A stretch of 64,000 nucleotides of DNA from Streptococcus sp. (GCA_030528055.1 JAUMZQ010000011.1:30387-94386), one strand, 5' to 3'. Shown: positions 29,094-38,057, counted from the first letter of the stretch. Notes: generated by a model from the sequence alone, not told the origin. Numbers and translations: made by a program.

Positions 29094-31178
29094 ATGAAAC
29101 AACAAAATATAACAAAGATACTCAAACGAATTGGAAAAGTCATACTGATAGCAGGTGCAATCCTTGTCATCAGTTTATTTTTCTTGGCTATGGTCGGAAC
29201 AGTTGCACATGCCGCAGGATTAGTTGATGATACGGTAAATACTGCAAATGAATACAGTAAGTATCCTCTTGAGAATTATCAGCTTGATTTTTATGTTGAT
29301 AATTCTTGGGATTGGCTACCATGGAACTGGATAGATGGAATTGGAAAACAGGTCATGTATGGACTTTATGCGATTACTAACTTCATTTGGACAATCAGCC
29401 TTTATATCTCAAACGCCACAGGCTACTTGGTAAAAGAAGCCTATTCCTTGGATTTTATTTCTTCCACATCGAATGCCATTGGAAAGAATATGCAGACTTT
29501 AGCCGGAGTTACTTCAAGCGGTCTATCATCAGAAGGCTTTTATGTCGGTTTTCTTTTGATTTTTATTCTGATACTTGGTATCTATGTCACCTATACAGGT
29601 CTTATCAAAAAGGAAACAACAAGGGCAATTCATGCGATTGTCAATTTCGTATTGGTATTTATCCTATCCGCTTCCTTTATTGCCTATGCTCCTGATTTTA
29701 TTACGAAAATCAATGATTTTTCATCGGACATCAGCAATGCCAGCTTATCACTGGGGGCAAAAATTACTTTGCCGGATTCCGAATCAAAAGGAAAAGACAG
29801 TGTAGATTTAATCAGAGACAGCCTGTTTTCCATTCAGGTCAAACAGCCTTGGTTACTGCTCCAATACGGAACAACCGACATAGACAGTCTTGGTACAGAC
29901 CGTGTAGAAAATCTTTTGTCCACCAGCCCCGATTCCAACAATGGCGAAGATAGAGAAAACATCATCAAAGAAGAAATTGAGGATAAGAATAATACCAATA
30001 TGACCATTACAAAGACAATCAGCCGATTGGGAACGGTATTTTTCCTGTTCCTATTCAATATCGGCATTTCTATCTTCGTCTTTCTTCTGACCGGCATTAT
30101 GATTTTCTCGCAGATACTCTTTATCATCTATGCCATGTTTCTGCCTATCAGTTTCTTGCTTAGCATGATACCGACCTTTGAGGGCATGAGTAAAAGAGCT
30201 ATTACAAAGCTCTTTAATACCATCTTGACCCGTGCAGGAATTACCCTGATTATTACCGTTGCCTTTAGCATTTCCACTATGCTTTACAGTTTGTCAGCAG
30301 GCTATCCGTTTTTTATGATTGCTTTTTTGCAGATAGTGACCTTTGCAGGTATTTATTTTAAGCTGGGTGATTTGATGAGCTTGTTTTCTCTGCAAAGCAA
30401 TGATTCGCAAGGTGTCGGAAGCCGTATGATGAGAAAACCTCGTATGCTTATGCACGCACAAATGCACCGTCTGCAAAGAACACTGGGACGCTCTATTACT
30501 GCTTTCGGCGTGGGTTCTGCGATTGCCGGTAAAAGAAATCAGGAAAGAGATGGCTTAAAACACTCTCCAAAAACACAAGCAGACCACAGCCGACCGCAAA
30601 GTGAACCGACCACTTCACTGGGAGCAAGGCTCGGACAAGGTGTCGGAGCTGTAGCAGATACGAAAGATACGATAACAGCGTCTGTCAGCCAATTCAAGGA
30701 ACAAGTCGCTGACCTGCCAACAAATGCAAAATATGCCGTCTTTCAAGGAAAAAACAAAATCAGAGAAAATCTGAATGATTTTACCAGCGGTATCTCTCAA
30801 GTAAGGACAGATAGAGCAAACAAACGCAAGCAGAAGAAAGAAGCAAGACGACAGACGATTGCTGAACGCCGTTTGAAAATGGAAACGGCAAAATCATCTA
30901 AAAGTCCAGCTTCATCTGTCCATGAAAGACCGACGACAAAGCAGAGACAAACTATCCAAGAACAAAAAGAACAAGAACCACAAAAAACTATGAGAGAATC
31001 TCAATCAACCAATATGCAGGAAAGAACCGTTCAGAGAGCAAACCTGTTAAAAGAAAATCCGTCACAGCTTAGAGTGACAAGACAAGCTCCTGTAGTTCAA
31101 AGAATGCAAGCTATAAATATAAAAAGCAGACCGTTACAATCCGCCAAAATAAAAAAAGACCAAGGTAAGTCGCCATGA
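29094..31178 (+). CDS. Polytopic channel protein VirB6/ConG-like (Orf15)
   Basis: A 694-residue protein with an N-terminal signal-like helix, about six to seven further membrane helices up to residue 430, and a long basic, Gln/Lys/Arg-rich cytoplasmic tail predicted to be largely coiled or disordered. It resembles the VirB6/ConG class and forms the inner part of the channel. It begins two bases after the ATPase stop codon, and its stop codon overlaps the next start (ATGA). Confidence 0.9.
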   Translation: MKQQNITKILKRIGKVILIAGAILVISLFFLAMVGTVAHAAGLVDDTVNTANEYSKYPLENYQLDFYVDNSWDWLPWNWIDGIGKQVMYGLYAITNFIWTISLYISNATGYLVKEAYSLDFISSTSNAIGKNMQTLAGVTSSGLSSEGFYVGFLLIFILILGIYVTYTGLIKKETTRAIHAIVNFVLVFILSASFIAYAPDFITKINDFSSDISNASLSLGAKITLPDSESKGKDSVDLIRDSLFSIQVKQPWLLLQYGTTDIDSLGTDRVENLLSTSPDSNNGEDRENIIKEEIEDKNNTNMTITKTISRLGTVFFLFLFNIGISIFVFLLTGIMIFSQILFIIYAMFLPISFLLSMIPTFEGMSKRAITKLFNTILTRAGITLIITVAFSISTMLYSLSAGYPFFMIAFLQIVTFAGIYFKLGDLMSLFSLQSNDSQGVGSRMMRKPRMLMHAQMHRLQRTLGRSITAFGVGSAIAGKRNQERDGLKHSPKTQADHSRPQSEPTTSLGARLGQGVGAVADTKDTITASVSQFKEQVADLPTNAKYAVFQGKNKIRENLNDFTSGISQVRTDRANKRKQKKEARRQTIAERRLKMETAKSSKSPASSVHERPTTKQRQTIQEQKEQEPQKTMRESQSTNMQERTVQRANLLKENPSQLRVTRQAPVVQRMQAINIKSRPLQSAKIKKDQGKSP

Positions 31179-32176
31179 AATTAAAACATCTTCTCATCAG
31201 CTTTTCCGGCTTTTTTGTGTTTATCTTCTCGCTGCTTTTGTTTATCACAATTTTAGTTTCTGATGAACAAGATGGCGGATTTGGAAGCGGTCAATTTGGC
31301 GGTGCGACCGTTTCTGAGGAGGTTTTGGCACACAAGTCTATGGTAGAGAAATATGCTAAGAAATATGGAATTAGTGAATATGTGAATGTATTGCTTGCCA
31401 TTATACAGGTAGAATCCGGCGGTACGGAAAAAGACGTTATGCAATCCTCGGAATCGCTGGGGCTTCCTCCGAACTCATTAGATACGGAAAGCTCTATCAA
31501 ACAGGGAGTAAAGTATTTCAGTGAGCTTCTGGCAGGCAGTAAGCGTTTAGATGTAGATTTCGACTGTGTCATACAGTCCTATAACTATGGCGGTAGCTTT
31601 TTGGATTATGTTGCCGGTCGTAGCAAAAAATATAGCTTTGAGTTGGCTCAAAGTTTTGCAAAGGAGCGTTCTGGCGGTACAAAGGTGAGCTATTCCAATC
31701 CTATTGCCATCTCTGTTAATGGTGGCTGGCGATACAATTATGGAAATATGTTTTATGTGGCTCTGGTCAAACAGTATCTTGTGACAGCTCAGTTTGATGA
31801 TAAAACTACACAGGAAATTATGAATGAAGCCCTTAAATATGAGGGCTGGAAATATGTATATGGCGGAGCTTCTCCCACTACTTCCTTTGACTGTTCGGGA
31901 CTGGTGCAGTGGTGCTATGGAAAAGCCGGTATTTCTCTGCCAAGAACCGCACAGGCACAGTATGACGCTACTCAGCATATCTCTCTATCACAAGCACAGG
32001 CTGGAGATTTGATATTTTTTCATTCTACCTATAATGCAGGAACATATATTACTCATGTCGGAATCTATGTTGGAAATAACCGCATGTATCATGCAGGCGA
32101 CCCGATAGGCTATACCGACCTGACAAGCTCTTACTGGCAACAGCATTTGGTAGGAGCAGGACGAATCAAACGATGA
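31175..32176 (+). CDS. Bifunctional peptidoglycan hydrolase (Orf14)
   Basis: The 333-residue enzyme opens the cell wall for the transfer channel. An N-terminal membrane anchor (about residues 9-29) is followed by a lysozyme-like transglycosylase domain (AIIQVESGG with the catalytic Glu) and a C-terminal NlpC/P60 endopeptidase domain with FDCSGLVQW (Cys) and THVGIYVG (His). This is the CwlT-type arrangement. The start overlaps the preceding stop codon. Confidence 0.94.
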   Translation: MKLKHLLISFSGFFVFIFSLLLFITILVSDEQDGGFGSGQFGGATVSEEVLAHKSMVEKYAKKYGISEYVNVLLAIIQVESGGTEKDVMQSSESLGLPPNSLDTESSIKQGVKYFSELLAGSKRLDVDFDCVIQSYNYGGSFLDYVAGRSKKYSFELAQSFAKERSGGTKVSYSNPIAISVNGGWRYNYGNMFYVALVKQYLVTAQFDDKTTQEIMNEALKYEGWKYVYGGASPTTSFDCSGLVQWCYGKAGISLPRTAQAQYDATQHISLSQAQAGDLIFFHSTYNAGTYITHVGIYVGNNRMYHAGDPIGYTDLTSSYWQQHLVGAGRIKR

Positions 32177-32191
32177 GAAAGGAATAAAAAT

Positions 32192-33103
32192 ATGAAACTC
32201 ATCTATCATAACAAAGACAAGAAACAGTTTCCCAAAGAGAAGAAACCTCGTATTCATAAGGTAAATCCTCGAAGAAAGATAGTGATTGCCCTATGGATAC
32301 TCTTAGGAATCAGCTTCAGCTTTGCGGTATTTAAACATTTCACGGCAATAGATACTCATACCATTCATGAAACCAAGGTTATAGAAAAAGAGTATATGGA
32401 TACTCATAATGTAGAAAACTTTGTAGAGAAATTTGCGAAAGTTTACTATTCATGGGAGCAGAATAGCACCTCGATTGATAACCGAAACAAAGCATTGAAA
32501 AACTATCTCACAGAAGAACTACAAGCTCTTAACATCGATACCGTACGAAAAGATATACCGGTCTCCTCTTCGCTTCAAGCTTTTCAGATATGGAGTGTCA
32601 AAAATACCGGTGATAATACCTTTGATGTGACATACAGTGTGGAACAGGGTATTACAGAGGGAGAAAGCAAGAAAAATGTACAATCCTCTTATTTTGTCAG
32701 TGTCTATGTGGACAGTACCGGAAATATGGTCATCATTAAAAATCCCACCATTACCAGCGTACCGGCAAAATCTTCCTATCAACCAAAGATGATAGAAAGC
32801 GATGGTACGGTTGATTCTGTTACTACAAATGAGATAAATGACTTTTTAACCACTTTTTTCAAGCTCTATCCTACCGCTACACAAAAAGAATTGTCCTACT
32901 ATGTGGAAGATGAAATCCTAAAACCTGTTGGGACAGAGTATATCTTTCAGGAGCTTGTCAATCCGATTTACAACCGAAAAGAAAATCAGGTTATAGCTGT
33001 ATTAGCAGTAAAATATCTTGACCCACAAACTAAGGTAACACAAGTATCGCAGTTTAGTCTGATACTTGAAAAGAATGAGGGGAATTGGAAGATCGTGAAG
33101 TGA
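32192..33103 (+). CDS. Transfer channel protein TcpC-type (Orf13)
   Basis: A 303-residue bitopic membrane protein with a cytoplasmic basic N-terminus, one helix (about residues 31-49) and an extracytoplasmic part made of two NTF2-like domains, as in TcpC of pCW3 and ConC-type proteins. It corresponds to Orf13 of Tn916. GAAAGGA precedes the ATG. This is the last transfer gene; the accessory module starts 36 bases after it. Confidence 0.92.
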   Translation: MKLIYHNKDKKQFPKEKKPRIHKVNPRRKIVIALWILLGISFSFAVFKHFTAIDTHTIHETKVIEKEYMDTHNVENFVEKFAKVYYSWEQNSTSIDNRNKALKNYLTEELQALNIDTVRKDIPVSSSLQAFQIWSVKNTGDNTFDVTYSVEQGITEGESKKNVQSSYFVSVYVDSTGNMVIIKNPTITSVPAKSSYQPKMIESDGTVDSVTTNEINDFLTTFFKLYPTATQKELSYYVEDEILKPVGTEYIFQELVNPIYNRKENQVIAVLAVKYLDPQTKVTQVSQFSLILEKNEGNWKIVK

Positions 33104-33138
33104 GTTGCTTCTAAACTTAAAAACTTGTATTTTATCTA

Positions 33139-33203
33139 TTGACAGGCTAATAATAATTTGGTACACTATGAATGAATATAGAAAAATATTCATTCATAGT
33201 GTA
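33139..33203 (+). promoter_or_regulatory. Promoter P1 with long palindromic operator
   Basis: TTGACA (33139-33144) and TACACT (33162-33167) have a 17-base spacer. The -10 box starts a perfect inverted repeat with 18-base arms (33162-33179 and 33186-33203) and a six-base centre. Inside it lies TGAATGAAT-N10-ATTCATTCA, which recurs at 35183-35210. A repressor bound here would block the promoter. The TetR protein encoded at 34587 is the obvious candidate. Confidence 0.8.
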
Positions 33204-33323
33204 AAAACAGTATTTTGATACTCACCCTAACTGATACAGGAGTCATGCGGATTTGTTTAAGATGTGAAGACAGTTTAATTTGCGTTTGTCCTTTAATTAA
33301 TTCACACATAAATAGTTCGCAGA

Positions 33324-33332
33324 TGTTATAAT
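33324..33332 (+). promoter_or_regulatory. second possible promoter, extended -10
   Basis: TG-T-TATAAT is an extended -10 with no clear -35, 31 bases before the hydrolase start. The leader from 33204 to here holds no gene that I can support. Confidence 0.4.
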
Positions 33333-33363
33333 AAATTCGGAAAAATAAAAACAGAGGGAAATC

Positions 33364-34560
33364 ATGAAAGAAAGTGAAGTTATCCTAAAACGGCAATCGA
33401 CTAGATTATTTTTCAAAAATGGTGATACGGATTTTTTCTTTAATTGGTTACTAGGAATTAGCGAAGTTTTTGGCTTTTCACACGGAGAGCTTTATTACCT
33501 CGCACAAAGACTGGGAAAATCCCCAAAACCAAGTACTTAGAAAAAGGTATTTTTATCTCATGCAAACTACCTTGCACAAAAACTAAGTAATCCAGATTTA
33601 AGTGAACAAACGAAAGCTCAATACTACCTAGCACAAACCTATTCTATTCGTTCGGCCATCCAATTTATCAATCCTTTTTCTGAGGAGTATCTACCTGCTG
33701 TTCAACAGATGGAGAATGCCTTTAAAGAAGCTATTCGTTCATTAAAAGCACCTATTGAGGATTTGACGATTCACTATCAAGAATCCTACTTACCCGGTTA
33801 TTACCTCTATAGTGGTGATGATTGTCCAACATTAATTATGATTGGTGGTGGGGATACGTATCGGGAGGATTTGTTTTATTTTGCAGGATACCCCGGCTGG
33901 AAACGAGGTTATAATGTTTTTATGATTGACCTTCCCGGTCAGGGCTCTAATCCAAGTAGAGGACTAACCTTTGATGTGAATGCTACGGCTCCAATTTCGC
34001 TGTGTATTGATTGGTTGGAAAATAAGAATCCTAAATTAAATCGTTTAGCTATTTATGGTGTTAGTGGAGGTGGTTATTTCACTGCTCAAGCTGTTGAACA
34101 GGATACAAGAATTCAGGCATGGATTGCCAGCACACCAATTTATGATGTTGCCGAATTGTTTAGAAAAGAGTTTGGATCCAGTTTAAAAACTCCCAGTTGG
34201 TTAATGAATACTATTTTAAAACTGGTTGGAAATTTAAATGAGGCTGCCGATCTAAATCTTCAAAAATATGTCTGGCAATTTGGAACTACTGATTTTAAAA
34301 AGGCTATTGATGAAGTTTTTAAACGAGCAAAAGTTGTAAACTATCAAAAAATTCAGTGTCCCTGTTTATTCATCATGGGAGAGGGGGCAGAATTACAAGG
34401 TCAAGCAAAGGCGATTTATGAAGCCCTTAAATCCAAAAATTCCCATACTAGACTTCAGATCTTTGAAGCAGAAAGCGGAGCGGATGCCCACTGTCAAGTC
34501 AATAATTTAAGACTCGTCCATAATCTGCTCTTTGATTGGCTAGATGCGCTGTTTGAATGA
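33364..34560 (+). pseudogene. Alpha/beta hydrolase interrupted by an amber codon
   Basis: One open frame of 398 codons from ATG 33364 (AGAGGG before it) is broken only by TAG at 33538-33540, codon 59. The 3' part, from ATG 33709, would still encode 283 residues with an alpha/beta hydrolase core: GVSGGGYF with the nucleophile Ser, an acidic residue near FIMGEGAEL, and ADAHCQV with the catalytic His. It resembles the COG1506/FrsA-type esterases that have an extra N-terminal helical part, and that part is what the stop removes. No ribosome site is seen before 33709. The gene is co-transcribed with tetR 27 bases downstream. It may be a pseudogene or a sequencing artefact. Confidence 0.8.
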
Positions 34561-34586
34561 AATAAAAAAGAGGAGGTTTTATAAAA

Positions 34587-35150
34587 TTGGACAAAAAACA
34601 GGCGTTGAAGACAGCCGCCCATGATGTCTTCTCTAAAAAAGGTTATAAGGCAACAGGTATTTCAGAAATTGCTAAGCAAGCCGGTGTAGCAGTTGGTTCT
34701 TTTTATAACTATTATGAAAGTAAAGAAGCCATTTTTTTAGATGTTCATATAGATGAGAATAACCATGCACGTCAAGTAATGATGAACGAAATTGACTGGG
34801 AAAGGGATATAGTTGAAGTTATCAGTCAGATTTTTGGACAGTCACGAAGTCTTGTTTCTTCTAATAAAATTCTTATGGAATGGTACAATCCTGCTATTTC
34901 TGATAAGTTGCATAACTATTATTCCTCGGAAGAAGGCAAAGCAGCAAATCCCTTTCATCAGTTTTTAGTGGAGACCTTTACCAATCGCATGCTGGCAGAA
35001 GGCTATTCTCAGGAAAAAACTCAAGAAGTGTTGCAGGTTTATCAACTATTCGACTATATGGATACGCATATCACTGAAAAGGATTTCCCTAATGTTAGTC
35101 AAACAATCGAAACCTTGGCAGCTTATTTTGTCAAAGGACTTTTTAAATAA
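34587..35150 (+). CDS. TetR-family repressor of the cargo module
   Basis: A 187-residue regulator whose N-terminal helix-turn-helix reads GISEIAKQAGVAVGSFYNYYESKE, a typical TetR/AcrR DNA-binding domain. The C-terminal ligand-binding part is unassigned. The start is TTG at 34587 with AGGAGG ten bases upstream. It follows the hydrolase frame by 27 bases, so it belongs to the P1 transcript and probably represses itself. The matched palindromes at P1 and at 35183-35210 suggest that it controls both halves of the module. The inducer is unknown. Confidence 0.9.
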   Translation: MDKKQALKTAAHDVFSKKGYKATGISEIAKQAGVAVGSFYNYYESKEAIFLDVHIDENNHARQVMMNEIDWERDIVEVISQIFGQSRSLVSSNKILMEWYNPAISDKLHNYYSSEEGKAANPFHQFLVETFTNRMLAEGYSQEKTQEVLQVYQLFDYMDTHITEKDFPNVSQTIETLAAYFVKGLFK

Positions 35151-35173
35151 AGAATATTGATTCTTTATTTTTT
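35146..35173 (+). terminator. terminator after tetR
   Basis: A perfect ten-base AT-only stem (35146-35155 with 35160-35169), loop ATTG, T-run. It overlaps the tetR stop codon. Confidence 0.6.
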
Positions 35174-35182
35174 GCAACTGCA

Positions 35183-35210
35183 TGAATGAATTTGTTTTTA
35201 TATTCATTCA
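35183..35210 (+). promoter_or_regulatory. second copy of the cargo operator
   Basis: TGAATGAAT-N10-ATTCATTCA, with the same half-sites and same spacing as inside P1. It lies 28 bases before the next gene, where a promoter for the membrane protein and flavoprotein pair is expected. TATATT (35199-35204) is a possible -10. Confidence 0.75.
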
Positions 35211-35237
35211 AGTTCATGATATATAAGGAGAACTAAA

Positions 35238-35585
35238 ATGAACACAAACGGAGGAAAACAAATGAATGGACTAAGTATTTTTGGAGCAGCTTTGGCTGTG
35301 ATTGGACTTTTGGTGATGATTTGGGGAATGACTCTACAGCCAATTAATTTTTTAAGTCCAGACTTCATGTCTTTTGCGACTGGAGGCATGATTTTGCTGG
35401 CAATAGGGTTGTGTATGATTACCGGCTTACCTGCTATTCTGAAAATTGCAGGTGTTTGGTTGGCAGCAGTGATTACCATGATTTATATTTACAGTCTGCC
35501 CGATACTGATTTGATTATAAAAGTGATTGGCTTTATTCCTGTTATCGCACTGGCTTTTTGGCTATCTTTTAAATTTTGGAAATGA
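35238..35585 (+). CDS. Four-helix membrane protein of unknown function
   Basis: A 115-residue hydrophobic protein with about four membrane helices (roughly residues 11-27, 44-62, 66-84 and 93-112) and short loops. AAGGAG lies seven bases before the ATG. I do not recognise the family. Its stop codon overlaps or nearly touches the following flavoprotein gene, and both lie behind the second operator, so the two products may form a membrane-bound complex, for example an electron-transfer unit. This is inference from position. Confidence 0.75.
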   Translation: MNTNGGKQMNGLSIFGAALAVIGLLVMIWGMTLQPINFLSPDFMSFATGGMILLAIGLCMITGLPAILKIAGVWLAAVITMIYIYSLPDTDLIIKVIGFIPVIALAFWLSFKFWK

Positions 35586-35593
35586 GGAAAATA

Positions 35594-36346
35594 ATGAAAA
35601 GAGGTAAAAAAATGTTGATAATTATTATATCTATTCTGGTAGCAATATGCCTTATTGCTTGGGGTGTGACCACCTATCTTGGACGTAGTCAAACTTTGTC
35701 GGTCAAATCCATTGAAAATCTCAATGGTGACCTTTACTTAATACACTTGACGAAACCTGACAATATGACATGGAAATCTGGTTCTTATATCGAGATTGCC
35801 TTGCCAGACGCTAAAGAGAGCGGACAAAAGAGCCGCTTTCTGACCATCGCTTCCAATCCTGATGAAGATGAGATTTTAATTCTGACGCACAATAGCGGCA
35901 GTCTCTATAAGAAAATGTTGACTAGTCTGCCAGTCGGCAGTAAAGTCGAGATGAGTTGGCTGGGCTCGCATTTGTCAGTTGAAGACGATAAGGGACCGCT
36001 TGTTTGCTTTGCATCTGATGTCGGTATCGCAGCGATACGGCCTATTGCCAAAGAGTGGGGTGGTAAACGTGACATTATTCTGAGCCATTTGGACAAGGGA
36101 GTGACGGTCTTTGATAAAGAATTGTCAGATATGGCAAATCATGAAGACACCTTTACTTATGAAACCAGTGCCAGCCTTTCCCAAAGTCAGGAAAAACTAG
36201 GGAAAGCAGTAGATAAGTACGGTAGTAAGGCAGTCTATCTCTTAGCTGGTCAGCCTGATGATGTTGAAATGATGAAGAAGTTCCTTGAGGAAAATGGAAT
36301 TAGTATAAAGCAGATTAAAGTAGATAATTTTAAAGGGTTGAAATAG
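35594..36346 (+). CDS. Membrane-anchored flavin reductase-like protein
   Basis: A 250-residue protein with one N-terminal helix (about residues 8-27) and a ferredoxin-NADP reductase-like fold. SRFLTIAS fits the flavin-binding RxxS/T motif, and FASDVGIAAIRPI lies where the NAD(P) loop GTGIAPF is found, but with the first Gly replaced. The C-terminal YLLAGQPDDVEMMKKFL matches the family's end. It may pass electrons from NAD(P)H to a membrane partner, possibly the preceding protein. Start choice is uncertain: ATG 35582 overlaps the upstream stop, ATG 35594 has GAGG at six bases and is preferred. Confidence 0.75.
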   Translation: MKRGKKMLIIIISILVAICLIAWGVTTYLGRSQTLSVKSIENLNGDLYLIHLTKPDNMTWKSGSYIEIALPDAKESGQKSRFLTIASNPDEDEILILTHNSGSLYKKMLTSLPVGSKVEMSWLGSHLSVEDDKGPLVCFASDVGIAAIRPIAKEWGGKRDIILSHLDKGVTVFDKELSDMANHEDTFTYETSASLSQSQEKLGKAVDKYGSKAVYLLAGQPDDVEMMKKFLEENGISIKQIKVDNFKGLK

Positions 36347-36427
36347 TAGTTATCGCTTTTGTGTTAAATTTTACTATGATTTTTTGAGGAGCTTGGATTA
36401 TTATTTTGAAAATGATGGAGGTAATAA

Positions 36428-36616
36428 TTGAATATAACAAAATGGCTGTTATGCCCTATCTACAAAAATAAAACGAGGATAAAGCTACGGGAAAACACTG
36501 AATTGAAAAATTTTCCTCTTTATTGTCCCAAGTGTAAATTAGAAACCTTGGTCAATATAAAAGAGTTAAAAATCACAATCATTAAAGAGCCGGACGCAAA
36601 GACGCAGAGCCGATAA
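36428..36616 (+). CDS. Cysteine-rich KTR protein with one zinc Cys lost
   Basis: A 62-residue zinc-ribbon protein that lies after tet(M) in Tn916 (there called orf6). The family has two CxxC knuckles; here the second is intact (CPKC) but the first reads CPIY, so one ligand Cys is replaced by Tyr. The characteristic KNKTRIK and the C-terminal PDAKTQSR are kept. TTG start with GGAGG upstream. The function is unknown in any element. Confidence 0.8.
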   Translation: MNITKWLLCPIYKNKTRIKLRENTELKNFPLYCPKCKLETLVNIKELKITIIKEPDAKTQSR

Positions 36617-36954
36617 TGTAAGATATAAAATCTTATGTTGTCGGCTATTTTTATTAGGAGAATCATCATGAAGAAAATATATTATAAGCCGATTTTATAC
36701 GGCATTTACTTACGAACATAAAACACAATTATATATACAAAAGAATCCTCCGTGGTTTTTCGCTTCCACAAATAATATAAGCAACATCGCTAAGACACAT
36801 GAACAAAGAGCAGTCTGTTTGTGTGTTTTTTATTTATCCGAAATTTTTCTGACCGTCAATGCAACAAATCTCCCTTTCACGTCGGGACTAAGAGTGAAAG
36901 GAGGAAAAGACGCAAGGCTCACTTCCTTTCAATCCAGAGAAAGGGGGTGAGAAC
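36617..36954 (+). other. non-coding stretch upstream of the sigma factor gene
   Basis: No supported gene. In Tn916 the antisense regulator orf9 lies in this part; I find no equivalent, so it seems deleted. A 17-codon frame at 36669 is too short to support. The leader before the sigma gene has a hairpin (CTTTCAC pairing with GTGAAAG near 36877 and 36895) that includes an AGGAGG. Confidence 0.5.
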
Positions 36955-37377
36955 ATGAAACCATCATCTTTTCAGACGACGATAGAAAACCAGTTTGACT
37001 ATATCTGCAAACAGGCTATGGAAGATGAACGAAAGGACTATTTCAAACAGCTGTCCAGACTGGCAAAACACGAAGTGTCCTTTTCGGAAATCGGAGATTA
37101 TCTTGTCAGTCAGTTTGCCACAACAGACAGCTATGCAACGGATTTTCAGATTTTTATGCTGAACGGCATATCCATTGGCATTGAAAATGACCTGTTAAGC
37201 GAAGCACTGCGGAACTTGCCGAGCAACAAGCGTGAGATTTTGCTTCTGTTCTATTTTATGAATATGAGCGATTCGGAGATTGCAGACATGCTGAAAGTAA
37301 ACCGTTCCACTGTTTATCGGCACAGAACCAGCGGACTTGCCATGATGAAGAAGTTTATGGAGGAATTTGAAGAATGA
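36955..37377 (+). CDS. Sigma-70 family regulator Orf7
   Basis: A 140-residue protein with a region 4 helix-turn-helix near the end (SDSEIADMLKVNRSTVYRHRTSG). In Tn916 Orf7 and Orf8 drive transcription of xis-int and, after excision, of the transfer genes across the joined ends. AAAGGGGG lies before the ATG. Its stop codon overlaps the next gene. Confidence 0.92.
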   Translation: MKPSSFQTTIENQFDYICKQAMEDERKDYFKQLSRLAKHEVSFSEIGDYLVSQFATTDSYATDFQIFMLNGISIGIENDLLSEALRNLPSNKREILLLFYFMNMSDSEIADMLKVNRSTVYRHRTSGLAMMKKFMEEFEE

Positions 37378-37604
37378 AGAAGAATTATCCTCTTGTTCCC
37401 TTTTCTCTCATTGTCAAAGCTGCTGACGGCGATTCAGAAGCAATCAATCAGATTATCCGGCACTATCGGGGATATATGACAAAACGCTCCCTGCGTCTGA
37501 TGAAAGACGAATACGGAAACCAAAGCATGGTTGTTGATGAGGTTTTGCGTGGGCGAATGGAAACAAGGCTGATTACAAAGATTCTGTCATTAGAAATCAA
37601 GTGA
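37374..37604 (+). CDS. Helix-turn-helix regulator Orf8
   Basis: A 76-residue protein of the conjugative transposon HTH type. The segment VKAADGDSEAINQIIRHYRGYMTKRSLR resembles sigma factor region 2-like parts, so with Orf7 it may form a split sigma factor. Start overlaps the orf7 stop by four bases (ATGA). Confidence 0.9.
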   Translation: MKKNYPLVPFSLIVKAADGDSEAINQIIRHYRGYMTKRSLRLMKDEYGNQSMVVDEVLRGRMETRLITKILSLEIK

Positions 37605-38057
37605 CGCACTCTCTCTTTTCGTGGAAGCGTGATGATGTTTCCACGCTTCCCGATTGGAGAGGTTTGTTATTCTGCAAAAGCATATATTTCCATATGTGTT
37701 TTTGCAGGCGAATAAGCCCCTATGTTCTTTGAAAACTGAATAAAGCGGTCAGATACGTTGCGATAAGAAACGAGCTGATGGACTGGTACGCCATGACCTG
37801 TCAGAAATGATAGTGAGCGATTTATACCGGCACTCCATACATCATCATCAGCAAGATGATTGCCATGACTTTCTTATCGACATAATGATACTCCCGTACA
37901 GTCACAGTCCGAGCGTTGAAGCACAGAGAACCGTGTGAGCCGTCGCAGGCAATGAGTACGGCTACATGAGAACCATGTAGGGGTGAGATTCCCGTGAACC
38001 TTGCCAAGGCTGTCTGACTGCTTGTAAAACCAAAAATTTGAAAGGAGGATTGATGAC
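37605..38057 (+). other. structured non-coding region before xis
   Basis: A 450-base stretch without a gene. It holds several hairpins: CGTGGAA/TTCCACG near 37619, a long stem near 37674-37705, AGCCGT/ACGGCT near 37937, CTACATG-N5-CATGTAG near 37962, and CCTTG-C-CAAGG near 38000. It is likely the leader of the xis-int transcript. I do not know its function. Confidence 0.5.

Noticed and set aside
31547-31978. A 143-codon minus-strand frame
   Set aside because: It lies within the peptidoglycan hydrolase gene, whose both catalytic domains are recognisable.
33538-33540. Programmed decoding of TAG (pyrrolysine or similar)
   Set aside because: No such machinery is known in streptococci and nothing in the window suggests it; mutation or base-call error is simpler.
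37720-38050. Group II intron-like sequence before xis
   Set aside because: I find no domain V hairpin or intron-encoded protein; the hairpins are short and the region fits a leader of the xis-int transcript.
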